This document shows, piece by piece, positions 12,387 to 24,115 of a stretch of DNA of 64,000 nucleotides (positions are counted from its first letter, which is position 1; every line of letters starts with the position of its first letter). The stretch lies in the NCBI RefSeq assembly GCF_907165205.1, contig NC_058189.1, forward strand, positions 52,230,270 through 52,294,269. Direction: 5' to 3'. The notes beneath the pieces were generated by a model. It saw only the letters and a program-made list of their open reading frames with translations, was not told the DNA's origin and did not search any database. The stretch comes from Coccinella septempunctata. Lineage: Eukaryota > Arthropoda > Insecta > Coleoptera > Coccinellidae. The translations under genes and the position numbers were made by a program.

Positions 12387-13013
12387 TACAATATTTCCAC
12401 ATTCTTCGACTTCAAAATTGTGACAACGGTTTGTGCTTAAGATATTTAGAATAGGAATAACAAGATAATACTGAATACGCATATCTCCCGTTTTTTTTCA
12501 GTTTTTACCCAATATTTTGAAAACCATTTGGACAAATGCAACGATTTGAACAGAAGTATATTCAGAATTCAATATTCTAGCATATTAGGAAAAAAGTAAA
12601 GAAAGATTTTTTCTCGATATTATCAACAAAATTTGGACGGATGCAATGATTTGAAAAGGTATATATTCGGAATTGAATACTTTATAATATCAGAACGTAA
12701 AAATAGAAAAAAAAATTTTTTCATTTATTTTCATTTCCTGTATAACTGAAAGTGCTCAAGTTTCAAGAATATTTTAGTCCAGTAGATGATGTCGAACGAT
12801 CTCGTAATCCCATTTTTCAGATTTCCAATAGGTCCAGTTCTCCAAGAAAGGTCTAATAGGCCCTCGAAAGATGAATAAAAAGTCTGTTCTCCGTGGAGAA
12901 TTTTTCTTGAAAACGACTGGATGATATTTTCAATTCAATTCAATAGTAAACATGTCATTTCTTTACACCGATTTCCTTGTCCTAGTATTCAAACTGGAGC
13001 AATGGAAAATATA

Positions 13014-13636
13014 CAGGGTGAGTCCTTGACTCGTACAAATATTTCAAAAGTAGATTCTTGAGGTCAAAAGAAACACTTTTTCCTTATACCATGTTTGCCG
13101 ATTCGGCCCTGATAAAAAGATTTAGCCATTTAAAGTTTTCATAATGAGCTGTGCTACCCCTGTAAAAACAAAATTACCTTCATAATAACTAACTAAATCT
13201 GTGACACTACACATCTGTGGATCTTTTAAACAGAGTTGTATTCGGTCAAAGTAGCCAATTTTTCAAATTTCACAGATACTTTTTAATTTTCGAAAATCAA
13301 ATTACTCGAAATCGCCGCACTATACGAGTAAATATGTAGAATACTTTTATTTAACAAAACGTTCAAATATTCATTAGATAGCGTCCAACTTTGTTTTAAG
13401 AGTTGGGTTCTTTGAATTTTTGGTATTTTCATGGTAAGTAATGGTCATAATTAGACAACTGCCAGATATTGGTGATAATGTGTGTTCGAAAAAGATTCAT
13501 GAAATAAATGAAAAACTATATTCCGAAATTCATTTCGTTCGATATAACCGTTTGTGAGAATTAAAAACAACATTTTCTTATGGTTTTCCAACAGCCTGTA
13601 TCTTTTAAACCAAGCCGATTTGGAAAAAATGGTAAA
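13014..13636 (+). mobile_element. Foldback-type element F4, copy 1 (right end truncated)
   Basis: The left end CAGGGTGAGTCCTTGACTCG is preceded by TA at 13012-13013. The right part approaches an inverted version of the same terminus (Tttggaaaaaatggta) and then stops. Related copies lie at 34207-34460 (partial) and 37042-37745 (inverted). No coding capacity seen. Confidence 0.65.
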
Positions 13637-14425
13637 GTACCTAATCAGCAATAATCGATTATGTTTCTACTACAAAATACAAAGAGACCTGATGTCTGAT
13701 GTGAGTGCGTTATTGTGATCAACAAGGAAGTCGAATTTTTGTGCAATCACGCTTTGCAACTAAACGGCCAAAAACAGATTAAACTGAGAGGTAAAAGGCA
13801 TTGGAATCTCTCCCCATAAAGCGATTCAACAAATGTACGGATGAAGCTGGCGAATTCAACACAACGCGTTTCCACGTTGGAATTCGACACGCATCACCCT
13901 CTGCTATCCGTGTTATTCCCATTATTCTGCCCCGAAATAACCCCCAAAAATGCTACTAGCGAAAATATTGCGAAGGTTTTTAGCCTGCCAGCGTGATATG
14001 GGTCAAATCCCAGCAAGCCTTTATAGTCTCGAGCTCCCCCTCTCTGCTGGCGGTCGCGAAATAAGTTCACCCTCGGCGAACAAAAAAATTTGTACTCCCC
14101 CATCGTTATATTAGAGCATCAGCCACCGCCTTCAATCCTGACATGGCTGGCTTGTTTTAACTATGTATAATGATCAAGCTGTCTATTGGACGTGAAAATC
14201 GTCATCATTTAATAAACAAAATTAATTAAAATACATCCACTGATCAACAAATGTCTTAATTTTGAATTTTTCTCTGCAAGGTCTTCAGTTTGGGTGGAGC
14301 CCAACAAACGTACAATTGCTACATCGACATCGTCCATCTCACCCACCAATATTCAACCTGCATCCTCCCAATATTTAAATTAGGATATGGCTAAAACCAA
14401 TGAAATTCCACATCTTCTATACCTA
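13637..14425. other. Intergenic or intronic, with a GC-rich patch
   Basis: Most of the stretch is AT-rich. Bases 13860-14110 are richer in GC and contain several CG dinucleotides, a GAGAG-type run and, on the minus strand, a TATAAA-like site near 14020 (ctataaagg). A 69-codon frame overlaps it but resembles nothing I know. It could be a promoter or enhancer, without further support. Confidence 0.3.
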
Positions 14426-14533
14426 CTTCATTCACATTTATTAAAGCAGTCGATTGGCCATGAAATAATAAGGTTGGGTACACATGAAATGTCGTTAATG
14501 CCATAACGACGTTTTCACAACTGATGTTAATAA

Positions 14534-16049
14534 CACAGGCCAACAAAATGAAAAAAAATTTGGTGCCGGAAATCTAACATCTGATTTTAGATGTTTTTAA
14601 TGTGCTGATTCCAAAAATGCCACCAGATTTTTTCTATCAGCTCTAGTTTCTGAGATACAACTCCGCAGTGTTTCAATCAAGAAGAACTAAGCGATCTTAT
14701 AAGAGACCTGAATCTCTCAAAGAAATCCGCTGAATTACTTGCATCCAGATTAAAAGAAAAAAATCTACTTTGTCAAGGTACTAATATTACATTTTATCGT
14801 AAAAGAGATAAGGATCTGCTGCCTTTTTTCACTCAGGAAAATGACTTGGTATTCTGTAACAATATAAAAGGGCTCTTAGAAAAAATGGGTTTGCCTGAAT
14901 ACACTCCAGATGATTGGCGCCTTTTTATTGGCAGTTCAAAACGTAGTTTAAAATGTGTTCTTTTACATAACGGTAACAAATATGGCTCAATTCCTATTGG
15001 TCATTCTACTACCATGAAGGAAGAATATGAAACAATAGCATTAGTTTTGGGAAAAATTAAATACGAAGAACATCAGTCTTTGGACAGCAGAGTGGTTATA
15101 CAAAATATCCTTGTTTTTTGTGCCTTTGGGACAGCAGAGCTAAAAATGAGCACTGGGTTAACAAAAATTGGCCTTCAAGAGATGTCATGATTCAAGGAAT
15201 ACAAAACGTGATCAACGAACCTTTGGTTTCAAGAGAAAAAATCTTACTTCCGCCCTTGCATATCAAGCTAGGCCTAATGAAGCAATTTGTGAAGGCTTTA
15301 AATCGAGATGGAAATTGTTTTGGGTATTTGTCACGTAAATTTCCTGGCAATAGCACGGAAAAACTAAAAGCTGGTATATTTGATGGTCCTCAAATAAGGC
15401 AACTTGTTAAAGATCCACAATTCACCACATCAATGAACGAGACTGAATCTAACGCTTGGAGTTCATTTGTTCAAGTAGTACAAAATTTTCTTGGCAATCA
15501 TAAAGCAGAGAATTACGTAGAATTAGTGGAAACAAACAAACTTATTTATCTTATTAGTGGAAACTTTCAAATTTTAATATTCTCGGCTGTAACATGAGTA
15601 TAAAAGTTCACTACCTCCACAGCCACCTAGATCGTTTTCCAGAAAGATTCCATCAGGATATTAAAACTATGGAAGATCGTTATCAAGGACGATGGGATAG
15701 CCACATGATGGCGGACTACTGCTGGAGCCTTCAGCGAGACTGCCCTAGTAAACTCCATTCTAGAAAATCGTATAAAATAAAATTTTTATGTGATTAGTGA
15801 CTAATGTAATTATGTAAATTAAGTTTTTGCAATAAATACTTAAATCCATGTGTCTTTGTTTTTTTAACTGTCAATAGTAATATTATATATTATAACAGTT
15901 ATAACGTAAATTATATACACAATTTTTTTTTAAAATCTCAAAAACTAGATCTGATAGACAAAATCTGAGAACTTTTTTACATTCTGCATCCAAAAATTAC
16001 TCAGGAACAGTTAAAAAATCGCAGGCACCAAAATGTGTGTTGGCCTGTG
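14534..16049 (+). mobile_element. DNA transposon relic with CACAGGCCAACA termini
   Basis: A 1,516-bp insertion inside family-1 copy C. The terminal inverted repeats begin CACAGGCCAACA at both ends and continue to a shared TTTGGTGCC. The flanks suggest a short duplication containing AAT, but its exact length cannot be fixed. The interior encodes a broken protein (next entry). A polyadenylation-like AATAAA occurs near 15830, just after the coding part. The superfamily is not clear to me from the termini. Confidence 0.75.
14662..15797 (+). pseudogene. Insect-wide uncharacterised transposon protein, with deletions
   Basis: Frames at about 14675-15090, 15100-15545 and 15594-15797 read in sequence as one protein. 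Landmarks are LASRLKEKNLLCQGT, FCNNIKGLLEKMGLPEY, SSKRSLKCVLLHNGNKYGS, PPLHIKLGLMKQFVKALNRD, KLKAGIFDGPQIRQLVKDP, VHYLHSHLDRFPE and RFHQDIKTMEDRYQGRWD. I recognise these from a protein family repeated in many insect genomes and usually annotated as uncharacterised. From memory of that family, this copy lacks a short segment after EEHQ (changing the frame to the one with GYTKYPCFLC), has a divergent stretch after NYVELVE, and lacks about a dozen residues between RFPE and RFHQDI. It is inactive. Function is unknown; a transposase role is inferred from the flanking inverted repeats. Confidence 0.7.
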
Positions 16050-16562
16050 AATTATTATTACATAAATGCCGAAAGTAATTGAAATAGAGATAAAACAGAT
16101 TATCAGGAAGTGCTATTCAGAATTGAGGACAGCTGAGGTAACCCTGATATTTTAAAATATACAATATATCAGGCGGTTTCGAGCATATTCTATCATCAAT
16201 ATAAATAAATTCATATTATGTTTCATCTTAATCTAATCGTCTTATATTTCAGCTGAATGTTTCCACAATCAGAAAGATTGTAAATGAAGAGAATTACAAA
16301 GAATGTCCTTCTATTGGCAGACCCAAAAATGTGGTGGCATTTTTTGACATTATTTTAGGGTGAACGAACGCAAAAAGTTATTACAGTGTTGAGAATTTTC
16401 GACTAATGTTATCATAGAAAAAATTCCAGAAAATTGATTTTCCTATTTTCATTCAACTTGTCTTATACATTGTGAATGTCTAAAAGAAATATATCATTAT
16501 TATAATTATAACAAAGAATTAAAAATAAACAGCCATAAATATGAGCCAGTTGTCCTGTCAAT

Positions 16563-17150
16563 AGGGAATACTCCTTCTGACGAAAATGATGTATTTTTTA
16601 TGAAATATCTTTGAAACGTCAAATTTTGAAATAACCATTTCAACCGTTTCCCAAAAAAAATTATTTTAAGCACTTAAAAATGAAAAATAAAAATGGGTAT
16701 TTAAAGTTTAAAGCGTTTCATGTGGATTGCACAAGTTGGCAACATCGACTGAAATATGCCTTGATAATAAAGGACAACAAATACGTTATCTTGATGAGAT
16801 AGACAAAGATGGCTGTCTATGAAGTCTGCGACGAACGAGGAAGGTCGTAAAATTTTATGGGATTTTTATGGTCGGTTGCAGTTGAAGCTCGCCGGTAAGT
16901 ACGCGCCTGCAGATCAACAGCTGTTATTTTATAAACAAGCTGATCGGACATTTTTCTTTTCATTGTCTTGTATGCGCTGTTGCCAAATCGTAAACTCCGC
17001 ACAAAGAGATTTAAATTTTAAAACCCCATATTTGAAGGATGATTTTGAATAGTTTCCGCGGTGAATTTAAAAAAATCATGAATGAAACTCATGATTATTC
17101 AGTTTAAACTTGCATATGCAGTGATAACCCAAATTGAGGAGAATTCCCCA
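16563..17150. mobile_element. hAT-like non-autonomous element (588 bp)
   Basis: The insertion is flanked by 8-bp duplications CTGTCAAT (16555-16562) and CTGTTAAT (17151-17158) differing at one base. Uninterrupted copies of the host repeat carry the target once. Short imperfect inverted ends read AGGGAATACTCC and, inverted, GGGGAATTCTCC. An 8-bp duplication fits hAT (or P). It has no transposase, and its middle (16850-17000) is relatively GC-rich. Confidence 0.65.
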
Positions 17151-17752
17151 CTGTTAATTTATGTGTAAATATTTGTTTGAAGGCGAAGTTCCTCTTGCTG
17201 TAGAACTCCCTTCAATTATTTTGATTTCCATCAATGCAAGATGATTTTTGTTTAAGAACATTCTTGTAATTGTCCAACCTTTGGGAGATACCCATTGCCT
17301 CTACCACTGCATATGATGCATTTCATTTTTAGGTTGATTTTTTTGAACTCTACAAATGATGTGAGGTCTTCAACCTTCAGCCAAAGAAGATAACAACATT
17401 AACTCTATTCAAGCAACTGCATATGTATGTGTCAATGGTTCAATTTTCTTCCATAGCAAAAATTAATATATTTAAAACTGGCCTCTTGTTCTTTCCATGC
17501 AAATAACTAGATTAAGAATCCCTTCAATCGGTTTGTATAAACGTCGATTATGTACGACTTCATATTTTCCTCAGTAAGTTCACATTGTGATAAAATACGT
17601 AATTACTGAGACTTTCACTAGGAACGGACAACACAGCGCTTATTCAAAGTCCAAAAATGTTTTGACAAGCGTCATTACCTCACATTTTCGTACTATGTGG
17701 AATGTATCAAATTTCCATGGCCAACCGAGTGCTTTTATGAAAGTGAATGGAG

Positions 17753-19051
17753 AATAGTAGATATGTCAGGATTTAACAAGATTTACTTCTGTATCAGAGT
17801 AACTATATGCTGAAAAAACTCAGTCCCAAGCTGTTCACAATCTAGCTAGACCTAGATGAAGAATGCACACCTCTGTAAGCTGATCATTTTGCAAGTCCGA
17901 TTTTCCGGACAACTGTGAATTATTGTGAAACTCCCTATATAAGTATGCGTTATATACAAATCCATAATTCAGAAAGATGACATCAAAATTTCAAGGAGAA
18001 AGCTAAGCAATAAATACCTGCGTGAGGATAAACTTGGAAAGAAAATATAAGTCTAACTAATCAGTATTTGCCTATTATTTTTGCCATAAAAACTAATCGC
18101 CAGATGGCGATAAAGCTCTGCAAGAGCAAGTGGAAACTACTACAAGTACTACATATATAGTTTCCACTTGCATGGAATTTGTATTTTTGGCAATGTTGTA
18201 ACTCTTTTCATGAAATCATACAGCGTCTGTCGAGTTTACTACATGAATGGGTGACTGCCTTGGTAATTAATTCGAATAAGCTCGCAAAAGCTCCTAACTT
18301 CACGTTTATCCATATTTTATTCGTTGTGTTTCAGTTGGGGGAGAAAACCCAAAAGTGTTTATAAAAAATTGCAATATTCTCCGAAAGTTGACAGGTATCT
18401 TTTGATCAATATGGTATCAGTTAAAGTCTTGAACAGTTGTTGTGTATGCCTCCAGAAAATACAAATTCGACCCTGGACGCAGCTCGTATCTTCCCTTTTG
18501 TAGGGAAAGCGAAAGTTGGTGAAAATTTCTTTTTGTTAGAACTGGCACGCTGCCAGCTAATCCTTCACCACATATTTCATTCTTACAACGTTATCTTTCA
18601 GGCCAACGTACAGGGACCGCAAGAACATGCGACTACAAATGACGTGATGTGATGCGGAAAATTAAGTTCAGATTGGGTTTTTTCTAACCCCTAAAATAAA
18701 TTCTTCTACTATGTACTAGCTGTGTAAAGAATGAATTATTTATATAAAGTTGGTTATCTTTAAATGAAGCAATTCGCAAACTGTGTTCTATCGAATAATA
18801 TAAATACAAGCAAGTATTACCTACTTATTATTGTCGATTTCCGATAGGGTTGAAAAATTACAAGAACCCAAACGAGTCCAACCCTATAGTGTAAGCCAAT
18901 TTTTAGCTGAAAATTCGAAAATGACACTCATTTGGATAGAATGATAACGTCCACGTTCCTATAAAAAATGAATTGGACCATTTTCAACTCATTCCATCAA
19001 AATAATTCAATTTGTTATTCAATAATTTCATGGTAGAATTCGATTATTATA
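17753..19051. other. No gene recognised; one strong hairpin
   Basis: A 13-bp perfect inverted repeat (caagtggaaacta at 18127-18139 with its mirror at 18158-18170) has an 18-base loop. Otherwise there is AT-rich sequence without recognisable exons. Confidence 0.45.
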
Positions 19052-19151
19052 CTCCATTAAATTTTATTTTAGCACTTGGTTGGCCATGGAAATTTGACAC
19101 ATTCCACTCTGTATAATACGAAAATGTGCGGTTATGACGCTTGTCAAAACA
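19052..19151 (-). repeat. Family-1 element, solo terminal fragment (copy E)
   Basis: About 100 bp matching one end of family 1, from CTCCATTAAA through CACTTGGTTGG to CGCTTGTCAAAACA, preceded by TA. Similarity then stops at 19151. It is a deletion product or a broken insertion. Confidence 0.75.
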
Positions 19152-19939
19152 CGGTAATTACTTATTTTCTTCGAAAAATAAATGCGAATAATGTAGAGTG
19201 AGTTAATTAGCCATAAACTGCTCAAAATAGTATTTATGATGGGAAAAATTTACTTTCATTCACACAAAACAAAATCAATAAGGCTTAAGTACCCTTTTTG
19301 TCCAATATTTATAGTATAGGCACAGATTATGTGGTATATGGCTTTGGGTATGGTCAGGCTAAAGTTGTGGGATCATTGTTAATCTAGATTATTGCCAACC
19401 TTACACTCAAAGATGGAAGGGGCACAAAGCAAAATGTTAATTCTCCGCAAACCAATTAGACTCTGATCTGTTGCACATCCTGCTAATTCTCCATTTTAAT
19501 CAATGATATGGGGATGAATTCCTGGATGAATAGTGAATTCATAGATGAATTGCACCCAAAGGTTCATCGTTGTCTAGGTGGCGTCTTTTTCATCTAAGTT
19601 TCACTTGTTAATTAATCGGTTGTTATGATTAATTAGGAAATTGATTTTGAGAGATGAAAACTGCGAATTGAGATTGATTGATAGTTTCACGTTGCATTGA
19701 TCTTTGATTTTGTATTGAATTCATTTTTAATATTTTGATATCTAGTAGAATTCATGATAACGAATATGGGCAAGTGAAAATATAAATTGAAGAGGGAAGG
19801 AGTAGCAGGCAGATCGGTTTATTTATTGCCCATACAACAGACACAGAGGAAACTAAACTCAATATCCAGCATACAAAACTTTGTGAACAACTAAACTTCC
19901 CCATAGGATTGTGACACCCTTTACAACATCACTATTCAT

Positions 19940-20390
19940 CTCACCGGAGTAAGGTGTGGCATGCAATAACTGTAAGGACAAAATAATAAGCAGGACTCAA
20001 AGAGCTCACTGTCCTTTGAACCGTCTACTGAAATATGGCCGGAATGCACGGAAATTTTCAACAGTGACAGTAACCATGAATATGGTCCTGTGGAAATTGA
20101 ATTCCTCCTCAACATTTTCCACATCGTCTCTGACAGAGAATATTACGTTGTGCAACAGGTTGTTAATCGAGGTAACTAGGAAGTCTTTATGAAAAAATTC
20201 CACTGGTACAGGTGTTTGTATATCGTTTAATATAATAGTTAAGAGCTTCATTCCAAGAGCCCTTATAGAAAAAACTTGGTAGATGTATTATACGCGTCAA
20301 GCATTTACTGTATCTGAGGAAATTTTCGTCAGATGACACTGAAATCGTTATTTTAAAGTGTTTTATTCTTGGAGTCAAGCAGTGTTGGCA
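19940..20390 (-). pseudogene. Possible chemosensory ionotropic receptor remnant
   Basis: A minus-strand frame at 20006-20251 begins MKLLTIILNDIQTP and ends VTVENFRAFRPYFSRRFKGQ at a stop. In the next frame the sequence continues LSPAYYFVLTVIA. The order (a hydrophobic strand with a partner Phe, a helix, then an NPRAKYFVL-like strand) resembles the N-terminal region of insect divergent IRs. There are at least two frame breaks. The resemblance is weak and could be chance. Confidence 0.25.
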
Positions 20391-21002
20391 ATGTGAAAAT
20401 AAGGAGTCTATTTATGACACTCGAAGTTTTAAATTCGAAGTGAATCAGGTCATCTTGAAATGAAATGACAAATAGTCAGCTTCGTTTGGGACACTTTGTA
20501 TACCCAATCACATAGAAATTGCAACATCCAGAGTTCGGTCAAACTTGAAAAAACGTTCAACGAGTGAATACATCAACGATGTTGCAGTTTTTTTCGACTA
20601 TTTCATTGGGAATGTTCTGAGAAATTTATTTCCATCAAATATTTATTTTTTATAGTTTCTTAGGGTTCATATGTTGCACTTGTCTTCGTATAAATAATCC
20701 CGATTGATGGCGAACCATCTTCAGTGGGCAACTCTGGTTGCAAAATGGCGGATGTTCTAGGTTGAAGTGTATTTTATCAGAAAATGTTGCAATGTAGACC
20801 TCATACAATTGCAAATTTTCCAAATATCACTTTTTGTTAACCACTTATCTACATAAAACAATTGTAGTTATGCTTATGACCCATCAAACTTACATGGGGA
20901 GTCAACAAAATATATGTATACGACAAATTAACATAACAATATACGAACACACTTTCAAAATAACCAAATATATATACATATAAATATACACATATTCATC
21001 GA

Positions 21003-21252
21003 ATGGATCTCTCAGACCAGGACGTCATCGAGGAATTCCTGCGTACCATAGTAGGCCCTTTCCACTAAAATCTCTCTGAGTTTTCTCTTCATCTGTCCCC
21101 TCTCCAATGTTTTTAGCCTGGAAGGTAACTTATTGAACAATTTAATAGCCGAGTGATTTATGTTCTGCTGAGCAGCCTTCACTCTGTGATATGGGATATT
21201 GAAATGATCATGATTTCGTGTTTCATACTCATAGTGACAGCTGTTCCTCTCT
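21003..21252 (-). pseudogene. Non-LTR retrotransposon, C-terminal fragment
   Basis: On the minus strand a frame ending at the stop at 21012-21014 reads YETRNHDHFNIPYHR, then AIKLFNKLPSRLKTL and YYGTQEFLDD. The series Y-TRN, P-HR, LFN-LP and a terminal Y-x-EFL signature is the C-terminal tail of jockey/CR1-like reverse transcriptase proteins. Only this tail survives. Its upstream side is cut off by the F3 foldback fragment starting near 21253. An A/T-rich tail precedes 21000. Confidence 0.75.
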
Positions 21253-21617
21253 ATTGTTTCTACTGAGAGGATCTCGAGAACTATAGCAGCTAGAAGAAAA
21301 CGGATGACACATTTCCTAGCTCATTTTCGGAGAAACAAAGAATGGTGGTCTTTGAGTTTGACAACTTCTCATAACTTTTTTGTCTTTGAAGTTACAAATC
21401 TGAACCTCGAACCTTCTACAGGCACTTTTTTACGTAGAATCCACTGATGAGCTCAAAATATTTTTTCATTTCGAATCATTAACTTTCATTTCTTTAAATG
21501 CAAACTTTTATCGAATTTGTTATTTTTGAATTGGAAAAAAATCTTTTCTCGGTAGATTTTACGTATGAGAGTGCCTAAGAAGGTTCAAATTTCAGATCAG
21601 TAACTTCAAAGACAAAT
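21253..21617. repeat. Foldback element F3, partial copy
   Basis: Matches the interior of the complete F3 copy at 38369-38977, from the phrase tctactgagaggatctcgag to cttcaaagacaaa. Both outer CAGGGTGG ends are missing. It also contains a module shared with F2 (acaggcacttttttacgtag). Confidence 0.75.
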
Positions 21618-21767
21618 GAAATTTGTATCTCTCTTTCAAATTTGTTTGGTCTTGTTGGTTTTGTTTGTTTGTCCCAGGTAATCCGCAGATTGGCCCAACC
21701 GATTTTCAGGGTACTTTGACTGTTGGAAACAGGAAGAGTTTAGTCTACAAAAGAAGTAAAGTAAAAT

Positions 21768-21925
21768 ATAGTTCAAGTGGAGTTGAGCATAGTAGGGCAG
21801 AGCAAAGGAGAGTAGAGTAGATAGAGTAGAGTGTAGTAGAGTAAAGCAGCGCAGAGAAGAGTAAAGCGAAGCAGAACATGGCAGAACAGAGGAGAGCAAA
21901 GTAAAGTAGAGTAGACCTCTAAAAC
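21768..21925 (+). repeat. Degenerate purine-rich tandem repeat
   Basis: About 160 bases of imperfect repeats of an agagtagagta / agcagagcaaag type unit. One strand is nearly all A, G and T with very few C. Simple-sequence expansion; no gene. Confidence 0.7.
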
Positions 21926-23660
21926 AGGGAAGAACAGAGAAAATTTCAATTCAATTCATTTTAAACCATTCAGTGTGAGTTCATTGATCCTTGCTAAACT
22001 TCCCCAATCTTAATCGAAATCAATTGACATTATTTGTTTTCATACAGGTTGGTTCAAAGGGACAGGTACGTAAGCCTCTTGCTCTTAATTTCGGATATTT
22101 TCAATTTCAAAACAATTCAAAAATAAATTCCAGTAATAAAAATCAATGTGTCAAATTTTGTCTGTGTTATAGCTAATTGCCCAATGATTTCAAAATAATC
22201 CTTTTGTAGACTCAAAAGAAAGATAACTATATCGAAAAGTAATAATTTTTTTCCGACTCTCGAAAAGAAACGTCCCTTTTTCAAAAATTATGAATGCACT
22301 GTGAGTAAAGTGTCTGTTTTCTTCTATGGAGGGAAGTGAATATGATGGAATGCTTTCGCAAAGATTCATCACTGTTCCTATCCATCATACTGTAATTTCA
22401 GGCAAGAGACACATCGCGGTGGTCGGTTTGTTTGGTTGTCACATTATTAAGCGTTTTCGTGTCTTAGTAATGATGTACAAGATATTCATTCCTCTAGTAT
22501 TCTGAATAAATAAAGCCGGTTGAGAGACTAGGGGTACAATGAGTAATGATCCCTCGGTATTTTTATCTCTGTCGTTTTAAATCAGAATCGATACTTGCAG
22601 TTTTCTCTTTCCTAATGATTAACGGCTAAACATTTGGGAGATTTGGCAAAACACAGTATTTGGAATTGTGATTCTTTTGGCAAAGAATGAATAGGATTGC
22701 CAGGTAACAACACCTTCACATTATAAAAGAGTACACAGTTACGCTATTCGAATTTCATTCTAAAAAATTCGAAATAATATGATAATGTTCAATTTCTTCT
22801 CCTGAATTCTCTTGAAAATGATCAAAATAGACCTTATAATATAAAGAGAAGAACTTCACTCGAGAGTCTTTGTCGTTGACGGGGTCGTGAAAAGCATGTA
22901 ATTGAATTAAACAACTTCCTAACGCAATATTCGATAGAAAACTCGTTAAATTCTACTGGAAAGTGGCTGAAAGTATGAGATGAATTTCTCATATTTTTCA
23001 CATTATGGACGTGAATATTCGAATGTAGCTATTGAAATATTTGATATGCTATCTCGTGGCACACTTATGTTCTCGTATGGGTCCAATTAAATAAAGAGGA
23101 GTACTGTAAAACTCTTTCATCGCTTTTCATAAAGGATGCGAGTTCATTTCCATGATGTAGACAATTAAAATTTTGCACCCACGATGCAAATAAGACGACA
23201 CGAGGTGCAACCGATCTGGTGTAGATCTACATCTGACACAGCCCTCTCAGAGCTACTGTCAAATGTCAAATAGTGGCAATTTCTTTCATGTTGATCTGGT
23301 AAAAATTTTTAATGTTTCTGAGAGTCCTATTACATATCGGTTTTTTTAGGTCGTGTTTCGACTGTAAGATCAATATTTTTTATTCTACTGCTGTTTTTGT
23401 TCCAGCGCTTAACGGTAACAAAAGAACATGACTTTTCATCGAGTAATTCATATATATCTACTAAGTGACATAGAAAAAAACCCCCCCATTAACGAATTTA
23501 TTACAACAGTTTTTTATGTAGCTTATGTATCTTAGGGTTAGGTAAGTAACGGATTGAAATTTGAGAGAAATTCAACGATAGGGAAAAAGTGTTGGACCTC
23601 CACCATGTCTTATGCACTCAAAAACACGTCGGGGCTTACTCCTAATAGGATGGCCTACCT
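21926..23660. other. No gene recognised
   Basis: About 1.7 kb of mostly unique AT-rich sequence. No splice-bounded exon with a known domain was found. Likely intronic or intergenic. Confidence 0.45.
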
Positions 23661-23664
23661 CAAC

Positions 23665-23880
23665 TTAAGGTATGTCATCGGAGGCAACTTGTATCTCATG
23701 TCGAAGTGCCACTAGAGTCTGTTGAGAATAGAGTACATGTAGTAATCTTTTTCTCAGAATGTCCCAGACGTGTTTTATGGGTGAAAGATCGGGAGATCTA
23801 GAAAGCCAAGGCAACAAATCGCCGTGATCTTCAAAATAAGCCAAAGTAATGTGGTCTTGCATTTTCTTATTGAAAAAGTT
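23665..23880 (-). pseudogene. Tc1-like transposase, C-terminal fragment
   Basis: Minus-strand frame with WLSRSPDLSPIKHVWDILRK, the third catalytic motif region of Tc1-like transposases (SPDLNPIE-H-WD). The catalytic Glu is replaced by Lys in this copy. Nothing upstream of the motif other than a short divergent stretch is recognisable. It is a dead fragment of a family different from the element at 0.8-2.0 kb. Confidence 0.75.
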
Positions 23881-24115
23881 TGTTAAATACCGTCTTTATA
23901 TAAGACAGAACATATTGATCACAAATTGGCGAATGCGCTAGGTAGGTACTAATAAAGTAACTCACAAGCAAACAGGTGTATTTTATAACTGTCACTAAAT
24001 AAATTTGCGAAGAACAAGACTGGAATGTCAGACGAAATTTGTTGAGTAGATAGGTCCTAATAATTTTTACTTAGTTTTCATGTAGAAATAAAATTTCGAA
24101 ATTCTTGTTACTGTA

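Larger units (their letters stand above)
10250..12864. mobile_element. Outer foldback element, interrupted by two nested elements
   Basis: The arms at about 10250-10595 and 12387-12864 are inverted copies. The left arm starts CAGGGCCTATTAGAC and the right arm ends with its mirror image (GTCTAATAGGCCCT). The mirror continues through the phrase gtgggaatattgtac and its complement. Between the arms sit a 616-bp and a 1,145-bp element, each flanked by TA. Removing both restores an almost continuous palindrome. A TA duplication is not clear at the outer ends. Confidence 0.75.
14426..17752 (+). mobile_element. Family-1 element, copy C, split by two nested insertions
   Basis: Termini CTTCATTCAC on the left and the inverted match ending GAATGGAG at 17752. 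The span is 3,327 bp. Subtracting the 1,516-bp element (14534-16049) and the 588-bp element with its 8-bp duplication leaves about 1,215 bp, matching copy A. The TA is present on the left and decayed on the right. Confidence 0.85.

Noticed and set aside
11187..12454. Open frames on both strands within the F2 elements (also at 24154-24858)
   Set aside because: They are the two inverted arms read in either direction, with the same peptide appearing twice. No coding signature.
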